The translations under genes and the position numbers were made by a program. Positions 1-6,042 of a stretch of 7,641 nt of DNA are shown in pieces. A model generated the notes under the pieces. The model did not search any database and was not told the origin of the DNA. It worked only from the letters and a program-made list of their open reading frames with translations. Position 1 is the stretch's first letter. Each line of letters begins with the position of its first letter. Source of the DNA: Caldifarciminota bacterium (GTDB lineage: Bacteria > WOR-3 > Hydrothermia > WGAB01); NCBI GenBank assembly GCA_015489295.1, contig WGAB01000275.1:1-7641 (forward strand), in the 5' to 3' direction.

Positions 1-1092
1 GCCGTGGCCCGTGCCCGGGAACTCGGGTTCCAGGTGGTGCTGACCGACCACCACGAACTTCCCCGCGAACTGCCCGAGGCGCCCCTGGTCAATCCCAAAC
101 GCGGGGGCGGCTCCTTTCCCTACCTGGCGGGGGTGGGCGTGGCCCTCAAGGTGGCCTGGGCGCTCGTGGACGCCTTCCAGGGCTTAAGCCTTCAGGCCTT
201 CCGGGAAGCGTTTCCCTGGAGCTTCGCCTATGCGGCCATTGGTACCATCGCCGATCGGGTACCTCTGTTTTCGGAAAACAAGATCATCGCCGACGAAGGC
301 CTGAGGGTCCTGGAAACCTCGCCGCCTCCCTTCGTGCAGGTGCTCACCGAAACCCTGGGCCAGCCCCCTGCGCTGGACCTGCTGATCTCGGTGGTGTCGT
401 CAGGCAAACGCCGGGGCCATCGCCACGAAGGCGTGGACCTCCTGCTCCATCGGAACCCGGAAACCCTGAAGCCCCTTCTGGACACCCTGCTCCAGGGCGT
501 CCAGGAGTACCGTTCCCGGGGCGATGCCCTTTTGAACCGGGCCATGCAGGAGATCCGTTCCGGCCGCCGGTACCTGCTGATTGACCTCCGGGACGCCGAA
601 CCCCAGTACCTCGGGTATGTGGCCTCCCGGCTAAAGGACCTCTACGGCGTGCCCACTGTGGTGCTGGGCCGCAAACAGGAGGAGATCGTGGCCGAGGTTC
701 GGGCGCCTTATGGCTTCAACTCCCTGGAATTGCTCCACGCCCTGAGCCCCCTGTTTACCTCCTACGGAGGCCACAAGGCCGCCTCGGGCTTCAGCATGCC
801 ACCGGAGAACCTGGCCAGTTTGGTGGAGGAAATGGAACTTTACTTCCGCTCGTACCGCCCCCGGCTGGAGGACCAGGTAGACCTGAAGGTGCCTGATATG
901 ACCCCGGAACTGTGGCAGAGTGTGGAAAAGGTGGCCCGGCTGGGGGTGGACCTGCGGCTTCTCGTCCGCTTTGACCCCGAACTCATGCGCGCCTCCGGCC
1001 CTGCGCCCATCCCGCCTGGCCGCTGGGTGCTGGTCAGCACCGGCCCCAACGGCATCCAGATCCACGAGGTCCCCGGCCTTGAAGACACTTAA
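1..1092 (+). CDS. recJ: RecJ-family single-strand DNA exonuclease, C-terminal part (5'-truncated by window edge)
   Basis: The reading frame is open from base 1 and ends at TAA, giving 363 codons. Canonical RecJ is roughly 550-580 residues, so the N-terminal part with the first metal-binding Asp motifs lies outside the window. Counting from the GTG at base 4, the DHH metal-binding motif is at residues 15-17. It is followed by the NPKR and LAGVGVALK segments (30-33, 41-49) and by GTIADRVPL (80-88), whose Asp84 matches another RecJ metal ligand. The DHHA1 domain ends in GGHKAASGF (255-263), the family's substrate-binding glycine motif. RecJ degrades single-stranded DNA 5' to 3' in recombination and mismatch repair. 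Two regions diverge: the segment expected to read like INAAGR is SVVSSGKRRGHR (129-140), and the C-terminal APFGxGNP-type motif is absent. This may therefore be a RecJ-like paralogue rather than the main RecJ. The gene overlaps the next one by 14 bases. Confidence 0.85.
   Translation, partial: AVARARELGFQVVLTDHHELPRELPEAPLVNPKRGGGSFPYLAGVGVALKVAWALVDAFQGLSLQAFREAFPWSFAYAAIGTIADRVPLFSENKIIADEGLRVLETSPPPFVQVLTETLGQPPALDLLISVVSSGKRRGHRHEGVDLLLHRNPETLKPLLDTLLQGVQEYRSRGDALLNRAMQEIRSGRRYLLIDLRDAEPQYLGYVASRLKDLYGVPTVVLGRKQEEIVAEVRAPYGFNSLELLHALSPLFTSYGGHKAASGFSMPPENLASLVEEMELYFRSYRPRLEDQVDLKVPDMTPELWQSVEKVARLGVDLRLLVRFDPELMRASGPAPIPPGRWVLVSTGPNGIQIHEVPGLEDT
1066..1070 (+). promoter_or_regulatory. 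Shine-Dalgarno GAGGT for the thioesterase TTG start
   Basis: GAGGT lies inside the end of the recJ-like gene, eight bases before the TTG at 1079. No ATG or GTG with a comparable site exists near the beginning of the hotdog homology, so this site decides the start. It also implies translational coupling to the upstream gene. Confidence 0.55.
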
Positions 1093-2089
1093 GGACACCC
1101 GCGTAGAAACCGTCCACCTGGTGTTGCCGGAGTACGCCAACCCCAGCGGCAACCTGTACGGGGGCCGTATGATGTACTGGATCACGGAAACCGCGTATCT
1201 GGCAGCCTCCCGCCTGGCCCGGGGGCCCGTGGTCCTGGGCTCCATGGACGGCATCGACTTCCTTTCGCCGGTAAAAATCGGCCAGGTCGTCACGCTCTTG
1301 GCGGAAGTGGAGTTTGTGGGCCGGAGTTCCATGGAGGTGGGGATTCTGGTATATGCCGAGGATCCGGAAACCCGCCACCGACAGATCACCACCCTGGCTT
1401 TTATGGGCTATGTGGCCGTGGACCAGCAGGGGCGGCCCCGCCCGGTGCCCGAGCAGGTGCGTCCGGGTACGCCGGAAGAGGCCGAGCGGTACGAGATGGC
1501 CCGCCAACGACGGGAAGCGCGCCGTCAACGGCTCCGGTCCCAGGAGTCCCGCAGCACCGAACGGATGGCCTCGGCCTGGGCACCCTTTCCCTATACCCTG
1601 GAGTACACCCGCCTTGTGTTCCCGGAAGACACCCTGGCCTCCCGCGTCATGTTCGCCGGTCGGCTGTTCCTGGACCTGGACCAGGCCGCCAGCATCTTAG
1701 CCCTGCGGTTCGTACGCGGTCCGGTGGTCACAGCCTCCATCGATGCCACCGACTTCTACGAACCCATCCGCCAGGGCGACATCCTGAACCTGCAGCTGGC
1801 CATTACCTATACCGGGCGCACCTCTTTAGAAATTCATGCCCGGGTGATGGCCGAACAGCCGCTGACCGGGGAACTCCGATTTGCGTCCTCGAGCTACCTG
1901 ACCTTTGTGGCGGTGGATACCGGGGGACGCCCCAGGCCCCTTCCCCGTCGTTTGGTTCCGCTGAGTGTGCAGGAACAGCAGGCCTTCCAGGCGGCCGAGC
2001 ATCGGAAACAGTTCCGTCGTCACCGGGCCGATCAGGTACGGGCCCTGGTCGAGCACTTCCGGCCGCTTTTGGAAACCCCAGCGCCCTAA
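1079..2089 (+). CDS. Tandem double-hotdog acyl-CoA thioesterase
   Basis: The 336-residue product contains two hotdog domains and should hydrolyse acyl-CoA to free acid and CoA in the cytoplasm. Domain 1 (about 8-120) begins with NPSGNLYGG (21-29), very like the NxxGNxxGG segment of acyl-CoA hydrolases. Domain 2 (about 172-285) repeats the layout: PEDTLASRVMFAGRLF (182-197) aligns without gaps to PEYANPSGNLYGGRMM (17-32). Each domain ends with a related strand and tail, VAVDxxGRPRPxP (112-124 and 277-289). A charged Arg/Glu-rich linker (about 130-165) joins them, and the C-terminus is another basic helix. The catalytic-type Asn (Asn21) is only in domain 1, and the Asp at the conserved position seven residues after the last Gly (Asp201) is only in domain 2, where domain 1 has Thr36. 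This matches the composite site described for mammalian ACOT7/BACH. The TTG start rests on GAGGT eight bases upstream. The in-frame GTG at 920 would run deep into recJ. Acyl chain preference cannot be read from the sequence. Confidence 0.85.
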   Translation: MKTLKDTRVETVHLVLPEYANPSGNLYGGRMMYWITETAYLAASRLARGPVVLGSMDGIDFLSPVKIGQVVTLLAEVEFVGRSSMEVGILVYAEDPETRHRQITTLAFMGYVAVDQQGRPRPVPEQVRPGTPEEAERYEMARQRREARRQRLRSQESRSTERMASAWAPFPYTLEYTRLVFPEDTLASRVMFAGRLFLDLDQAASILALRFVRGPVVTASIDATDFYEPIRQGDILNLQLAITYTGRTSLEIHARVMAEQPLTGELRFASSSYLTFVAVDTGGRPRPLPRRLVPLSVQEQQAFQAAEHRKQFRRHRADQVRALVEHFRPLLETPAP

Positions 2090-2118
2090 TCCCGGTCTCT
2101 TGAACCTCTCCCGTGCTC

Positions 2119-2140
2119 CGGAAGCCCCCGTGGCTTTCCG
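2119..2140 (+). terminator. Hairpin 30 bases after the thioesterase stop, possible terminator without T-tract
   Basis: CGGAAGCC (2119-2126) pairs with GGCTTTCCG (2132-2140), giving eight pairs with one bulged T around the loop CCCGT. Its position just after the stop suits transcript end formation or 3' protection. No U-run follows, so it is not a textbook intrinsic terminator. Confidence 0.35.
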
Positions 2141-2234
2141 ATGGCCGCCGGCTTAAAAAACGATTTTGGGCCAGGGGGTATCCGTTGGTTCCGGCCGTTG
2201 CCCTTCGGCAGAGAGTTCCTCAGGAGAAGAGATA

Positions 2235-2421
2235 GGGGAGTTGCCCCGCAGGGGGAACAAGGAGGTGTTCCGGTTGGTGGCTAAGAGACCAAAGGGCCAC
2301 CCCCTCCCGCGGGCGGAGGTCCCGGCACGGCCGAAGGGTGCGAAGATGTACCCTCCTGCACCCAGGTGCCTGTAACTGGCGGTGGCAGGTTGTTCCCGGG
2401 GCAACTCCCCCTGTTGGTCTC
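2235..2421. ncRNA. Candidate structured RNA with long closing helix and loop-tail pseudoknot; strand undetermined
   Basis: GGGGAGTTGCCCCG (2235-2248) is perfectly complementary to CGGGGCAACTCCCC (2397-2410). After a short bulge the helix can continue with GGAACAA (2254-2260) against TTGTTCC (2390-2396), about 21 pairs enclosing roughly 130 bases. Inside are a hairpin GGTGGC/GCCACC (2276-2281 with 2296-2301), a hairpin CCTCC/GGAGG (2303-2307 with 2315-2319), and nested stems GGCAC/GTGCC (2324-2328 with 2366-2370) and GGGTGC/GCACCC (2336-2341 with 2358-2363). The 14-base loop of the first hairpin holds GAGACCAA (2285-2292), the exact complement of TTGGTCTC (2414-2421), three bases past the closing helix, so a pseudoknot is possible. 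I found no hallmark of RNase P RNA, tmRNA, SRP RNA, a T-box or a cobalamin riboswitch. The pairings work on either strand, and I see no clear promoter or terminator to settle direction. The complementarity is directly seen; that it is transcribed is inference. Confidence 0.45.
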
Positions 2422-2506
2422 GCATGTGCCAATCTTCGGTCGAGGGCTCACAGGATTCTCATGGAGGTGTAACCCCTTGGAACCCAAAACAATGGGAATT
2501 TGAGGC

Positions 2507-5455
2507 TTACATCGAGGAGGAACGCACCGCCTGCTCCCGCAGCCTCCGCAGCACCTGAACCCGGCGTTCCCGTGCGAGAAAGCGGCGGGCCTGTTCTTCA
2601 GTGGGGAGGCTCCGGGCCAGGCGAAGAGCATGCTCCCAGGCCTCCTTTAGATACTCCGGGGCCCGGGCATCGCCGGCGCGGACCAGGGTCTCGCCCCGTA
2701 CCGCGTCGATGGTAAGGCGGGCTGTTCCCGAGGGCACCGGGCCCGAAAGGTCCTCAAACCATCGGGAAAATCGCCGCATCGCCTCGCGGGCCCGGCCGGT
2801 GGCGTTGAGCAGACGGATCCACGCCAGGTCCACCAGATCGCGGAACTGGGGATGTCGGGGAAGGAACTCCGTGGCGATCTCCTGCAGGTCCTGGGTGGCG
2901 GCGGCAAAGTCCTGGAGGTCCATTTGCAGGTGGACCCGATAGAACCGGGCGCGCATTTCCAGGTCGGTAATCCCCCGGGACTGGAGACGATGGATCAGTC
3001 GGCGGAACCCCTCCAAGGCCCGGCGACGGAACCCCCGTTGCGCCTGGACCCACAGGATTTCCACCTGAAGATTGGCCAGAAGGTAAGTGGCCTCGATGTG
3101 GTGGGCCAGGGCCAGGGCCTCCAGAAGCCGCGGAACCCCTTCTTCCCACAGGGCGAGGTCCGTGTACACAAACCCCTCCTCAGCCTTCCATACCACCGTG
3201 TGATACGTGTCTCCCACCTGTCGGCTCACATGGGCCGCCCTTCGGTAATACTCCAGGGCCCGGCCCAGGTGACCCCAGGCCCGAAACACGTTGCCGACCA
3301 TCCCCAGGCCCGTGGCTACCGCCCGACGGTTGCCCGTGCGGTTGTAAATCCGGAGGGCGCTGACATAGGAACGGAGAGCCAGCCGGTACCGGTGCCGGCG
3401 CTGGTACACCATGCCCAGGTCCCCCAACAATCGGGCCAGGAGTTCCGAAACCTGGGCCTCCTGGGCGTAAACCAGGGCCTGTTTCCAGAAGTCCTCGGCC
3501 CGGTCCAGCTGGTCCCGGTACCAGGCGGTCAACCCCAAAAGTTCCAGGGCCTGGGCCAGCCTTTGGGGATCGCCCGTTTCCTGGGCCTGTTGGTGCACCG
3601 CCTGGCTCAGGGTGTAGGCCTCCTCATAACGCCCCTGGTGCAGCAGCAGCCGCACCATCCACGTTCTCAGGGTAAACAGATTTTCCGGATCTCCGGCCCG
3701 TTCCAGGTGTTCTGCCAGCGCGTGGGCTTCCCTGAGCAGGGCAGGAAGGGCCTCCACGGTGTTGGGATGGGGAAGGAGGTCCTGCAGGTTGAGCCGTCGG
3801 GAAAGCGTTTCTTGTAGGGAGGGGTCGAACCGGGCGAGTTTGGCTGCCCGCTGAAGGGCCCGGAGGGCCGATAACGGCGCCCCCCGGTGAAAATACGAGG
3901 TTGCCAGGTCCAGGTTTACGTGCAGGACCCGGCCGTAACGCCCGGCCCCCATGAGATGGGGCACCAGGGCCTCGGCAGGAAAGCGCTCGGGATGGGTTTC
4001 CATCCACCGGGCCACCTGCCGATGGATCTCCTGTTTTTCCCCGGCCGGTAGGGTGGCCGCCAGGTGCCTTTTGAGGAAGCTCGTGGGGAAATAGAAGGTG
4101 CCGGTGCCGTCGTGGCGCAGGATGTGGAGAGCGGCCAGGCGATGGAACAGCGTGCCGATGTCCATCTCCGGCAGGCCGGTGATTTCCCGAAGCAGATCCG
4201 GGTCCAGGGGGCCCTGGAGCAGCGAGATTTTGCGAAGGAACCGGCGCTCCGGCTCCGAGAGTGCCGACAACACTTCCCGAACTGGAGGCTCCTTGGAGGA
4301 GATGCCCTCCAGAGCCTGGGTTCCCTTCAGTCGATATAGCACCCGAAGGCAGTGGAGCCGGTGATACGCGGGGTTGGCAAGGAGCCAGCGCACCACATCG
4401 GGATAGTTCAGGCCGGGGAAGAGGTGTCCCAGGGCAGCGGGATGCAGCATCTCCTGGAGATCCGGAAGCTGCTGCAGGTTGACCTGGGACCGCACACCGG
4501 GCTCCGGGGGATAGGCTGAGGTGATCACTACGGACACGTTGCCCGGATTCCGCAGGAAATGTTTGAGGAAATGCTGGGTTTCCAGGTCCACCTGCTGGAA
4601 CTCGGGCAACATCAACAGCAGGGGCTGGGTGGACCCCAGGGTATGGAGGGTGTGGGTGAGCCACTGCCGGGCCTGGGTGATGGTCAGGGGCTCCTTTGAC
4701 GTTTGAAGTCGCCGCCAGGCCAGTTGGTGCACGGTCGGCAAGCCGACGGCCAGGCGCTCCAGGGCTGCGAGCAGGGCCTGATAGGGGCCGGAATAGGCAC
4801 ACTCGTGCGATGCATAGAGATACGGGAACCCCAGGCGCCCCCAGGCCCGCCGCAGGAGGTCCAGCACCATGGTCCGGTCCAGGGCCGAACCGCCCGTGAT
4901 CCACAGGACATCCCGGCGGCGCACCAGGTCCTGGTACCAGGGCTCAAACCGAGGGGCCCAGAACCGTTCCCAGTCGGAGGGTGGCGGAGGGAAGGCGAGC
5001 CAGCTCCATCCCTCCTGCGGCAGGTGGTAAAGGTATTCCAGCAGCAGCTCCAGGATGAGGGAAGGCATGGCCGCCCTATGCACCCGGGTGGCCACCAGCC
5101 GGCCCTTCAAGGGCAGATCCCCGGAGTGCCCCGGGATCGGCGAACGGAGAACCCGATGCTGAAGGTCGGCAAGCCAGATCGGTGGAGCCGTGTCCTCAGG
5201 GATGGTAAAGAGGAAACCCAGGAGCGGACCTCCCAGCAGGTACCCCTGGGCCTCGGAGGAAAGCGCCTCCCGCAGTCTGTGGAGAACGGCCAGCAGGAAC
5301 CGTCGGGACTCCTGTTCGGAACCCTGCCTGCGCAGCGGATCCGCCAGAGCCGTGAGATCCAGAAGGGCCACCCCCCGTCGCCCGGGGCCAGGGGCCTGTT
5401 GGGCCCGGTGCAGGGCCTGCAGAAAGGTGGCCCACGGTGCCGACGCGCCCTTCAT
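2507..5455 (-). CDS. Large STAND-like NTPase/TPR protein with degenerate cyclase/GGDEF-like N-terminus
   Basis: The product has 982 residues and no signal peptide or membrane segment. Residues about 25-150 look like a palm fold of the class III cyclase or GGDEF kind: LLDLTAL at 31-37 and GGPLLGFLF at 75-83 lie about 42 residues apart, as the two metal motifs do in those families, but the second acidic residue is missing. Residues about 165-345 resemble a STAND/AAA_16 NTPase. The Walker A position reads GGSALDRT (188-195), lacking the GK, and the Walker B position reads LLLMLPEF (279-286), with Pro for the Asp. Residues about 395-470 look like the winged-helix module found in MalT-like proteins. 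Six TPR-like units follow at an exact 40-residue period (turn positions 608, 648, 688, 728, 768, 808), then more helices. There is no C-terminal LuxR or BTAD DNA-binding domain. A signalling or scaffold role is inference. I chose the ATG at 5455 because GAGGG lies five bases upstream; the frame stays open to an ATG at 5575, which would add 40 unconvincing residues and overlap the small ORF upstream. Confidence 0.8.
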   Translation of the reverse strand: MKGASAPWATFLQALHRAQQAPGPGRRGVALLDLTALADPLRRQGSEQESRRFLLAVLHRLREALSSEAQGYLLGGPLLGFLFTIPEDTAPPIWLADLQHRVLRSPIPGHSGDLPLKGRLVATRVHRAAMPSLILELLLEYLYHLPQEGWSWLAFPPPPSDWERFWAPRFEPWYQDLVRRRDVLWITGGSALDRTMVLDLLRRAWGRLGFPYLYASHECAYSGPYQALLAALERLAVGLPTVHQLAWRRLQTSKEPLTITQARQWLTHTLHTLGSTQPLLLMLPEFQQVDLETQHFLKHFLRNPGNVSVVITSAYPPEPGVRSQVNLQQLPDLQEMLHPAALGHLFPGLNYPDVVRWLLANPAYHRLHCLRVLYRLKGTQALEGISSKEPPVREVLSALSEPERRFLRKISLLQGPLDPDLLREITGLPEMDIGTLFHRLAALHILRHDGTGTFYFPTSFLKRHLAATLPAGEKQEIHRQVARWMETHPERFPAEALVPHLMGAGRYGRVLHVNLDLATSYFHRGAPLSALRALQRAAKLARFDPSLQETLSRRLNLQDLLPHPNTVEALPALLREAHALAEHLERAGDPENLFTLRTWMVRLLLHQGRYEEAYTLSQAVHQQAQETGDPQRLAQALELLGLTAWYRDQLDRAEDFWKQALVYAQEAQVSELLARLLGDLGMVYQRRHRYRLALRSYVSALRIYNRTGNRRAVATGLGMVGNVFRAWGHLGRALEYYRRAAHVSRQVGDTYHTVVWKAEEGFVYTDLALWEEGVPRLLEALALAHHIEATYLLANLQVEILWVQAQRGFRRRALEGFRRLIHRLQSRGITDLEMRARFYRVHLQMDLQDFAAATQDLQEIATEFLPRHPQFRDLVDLAWIRLLNATGRAREAMRRFSRWFEDLSGPVPSGTARLTIDAVRGETLVRAGDARAPEYLKEAWEHALRLARSLPTEEQARRFLARERRVQVLRRLREQAVRSSSM

Positions 5456-5460
5456 GGTTG

Positions 5461-5477
5461 CCCTCTTTGCTATTGTA
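5461..5477 (-). promoter_or_regulatory. GAGGG ribosome-binding site and possible TACAAT -10 box before the TPR gene
   Basis: On the minus strand GAGGG (5465-5461) sits five bases before the ATG at 5455. TACAAT (5477-5472) matches the -10 consensus at five of six positions. No good -35 box is visible at 16-18 bases, and the implied leader would be only about ten bases, so the -10 call is weak. The ribosome-binding site is more solid. Confidence 0.35.
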
Positions 5478-5484
5478 CAGGTCG

Positions 5485-5697
5485 TCAGAAACTGGTCTTG
5501 ACGCGGAACTCCAGAGAGTGAAGGGAAGCCCGAAGGCCCGGATCCTCCTGGAGGGCCATAGGGTCCGGCAGCCACCGTGCTGGAGGCCCAGGGGGATCGC
5601 TCTCCGGCAGCAGGACGCGTTGAGAAGGTTGGACCTGCTCCGATGGCGTGTCCAGGTTCTCGTAAACCCGGGGTTTCCGGGGATCTGGCCTCACCAT
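5485..5697 (-). CDS. Possible small 70-residue hypothetical protein upstream of the TPR gene
   Basis: An ATG-to-TGA frame of 70 sense codons ends 29 bases before the start of the TPR gene on the same strand. GGAGGG (5712-5707) lies nine bases before its ATG. A hand count gives about 70 percent G or C at third codon positions, close to a coding pattern though lower than the flanking genes look. The product is Pro- and charge-rich, with no Cys, no membrane segment and no motif I recognise. The same frame is open to an ATG at 5838, but that extension is Gly/Ser/Pro-rich and lacks a clear ribosome-binding site. If real, it would be the first gene of a two-gene unit with the TPR protein. It could equally be a chance ORF in GC-rich leader DNA. 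Confidence 0.35.
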   Translation of the reverse strand: MVRPDPRKPRVYENLDTPSEQVQPSQRVLLPESDPPGPPARWLPDPMALQEDPGLRASLHSLEFRVKTSF

Positions 5698-5751
5698 CCT
5701 ACCGAACCCTCCGTTTCCCCAGGGGTGACTCTCGGGGGAAGGCCGCGATTC

Positions 5752-5770
5752 GGACCCGGCCGTCGGGTTC
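5752..5770. repeat. Imperfect inverted repeat GGACCCG / CGGGTTC
   Basis: GGACCCG (5752-5758) and CGGGTTC (5764-5770) form a seven-pair stem, including one G-T pair, around the loop GCCGT. This is a modest hairpin that could arise by chance in GC-rich DNA. Confidence 0.3.
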
Positions 5771-5832
5771 GGAAACAGCCCATCCTGGAGGCATGGAACC
5801 CGTCCCCTGCACGACCGGGGTTCCCCGGGACC

Positions 5833-5866
5833 TGCCAAAACCTTTTTCCGCTCGGAGTTTTTGGCA
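5833..5866. repeat. Nested inverted repeat TGCCAAAA / TTTTGGCA with inner TCCG / CGGA
   Basis: TGCCAAAA (5833-5840) is perfectly complementary to TTTTGGCA (5859-5866), and TCCG-CT-CGGA (5847-5856) forms a second hairpin inside it. An A/T-containing palindrome in GC-rich surroundings suggests a protein-binding site or cruciform. No regulator can be assigned. Confidence 0.45.
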
Positions 5867-5907
5867 TCCTGGAGGTCACCCCGCCGACCTCCTTCGAGGC
5901 CCCTCTT

Positions 5908-5921
5908 GTTTTCACGAAAAC
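5908..5921. repeat. Operator-like palindrome GTTTTC-AC-GAAAAC
   Basis: The two half-sites of six bases are perfect inverted copies around a two-base centre, the geometry of a binding site for a dimeric repressor. It lies 42 bases from the TGCCAAAA repeat. No regulator gene is in the window. Confidence 0.4.
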
Positions 5922-6007
5922 GGTCCAGAGGCTCTGTTGCGGGTTTCCGAAGTACCGGTTTTTTCCCCTATGCCATCACCTCCCCATCCTCCACCCCCTC
6001 CTGCCGA

Positions 6008-6038
6008 AACCGTATCAAAAGCAGGTTTTGATACGGTT
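6008..6038. repeat. Perfect 13-bp palindrome with 5-base loop
   Basis: AACCGTATCAAAA (6008-6020) is followed by GCAGG and then its exact complement TTTTGATACGGTT (6026-6038). It is the strongest palindrome in the icd upstream region, about 345 bases before the icd start, and is more A/T-rich than its surroundings. The A/T pairs lie next to the loop and no T-run follows the stem, so it fits a dimer operator or an RNA hairpin better than an intrinsic terminator. A second hairpin begins four bases later. Confidence 0.6.
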
Positions 6039-6042
6039 CCCC

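Larger units (their letters stand above)
2090..2506. other. Convergent intergenic spacer without a credible protein gene
   Basis: This 417-base spacer separates the ends of the plus-strand thioesterase gene and the minus-strand TPR gene. Short ORFs cross it on both strands, but none has a convincing start site or a recognisable protein. It holds a hairpin at 2119-2140, an A-tract at 2155-2160 and the complementary block at 2235-2421 listed separately. In 2422-2506 I see only a weak CCCA/TGGG stem (about 2483-2496), with no T-run that would make a clear terminator for either strand. Confidence 0.7.

Noticed and set aside
2153..2425. 90-codon minus-strand and 69-codon plus-strand frames in the convergent spacer
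   Set aside because: They coincide with the complementary block, which is better explained as RNA structure. Neither product has recognisable features.
2469..2477. GTGTAACCC shared with 6271-6279 as a dispersed repeat
   Set aside because: Nine bases with no extended similarity around them is compatible with chance.
2160..2506. Known RNA class (RNase P, tmRNA, SRP RNA, T-box, cobalamin riboswitch, HDV-like ribozyme)
   Set aside because: Hallmark motifs were looked for by eye and not found. The phrase GTGCCTGTAACTGG resembles an SRP Alu-domain motif, but the S-domain GGAAGG/AGCAGC loop is missing. The closing helix is too long for an HDV-like fold.
2852..3817. 321-codon plus-strand frame opposite the TPR gene (a similar one at 4703-5521)
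   Set aside because: These follow from strong codon bias of the minus-strand gene; Pro/Gln/Gly-rich products with no good ribosome-binding site.
5945..5966. TTTTTT run at 5959-5964 as a plus-strand intrinsic terminator
   Set aside because: The only stem before it is CCG/CGG of about three pairs, too weak to call.
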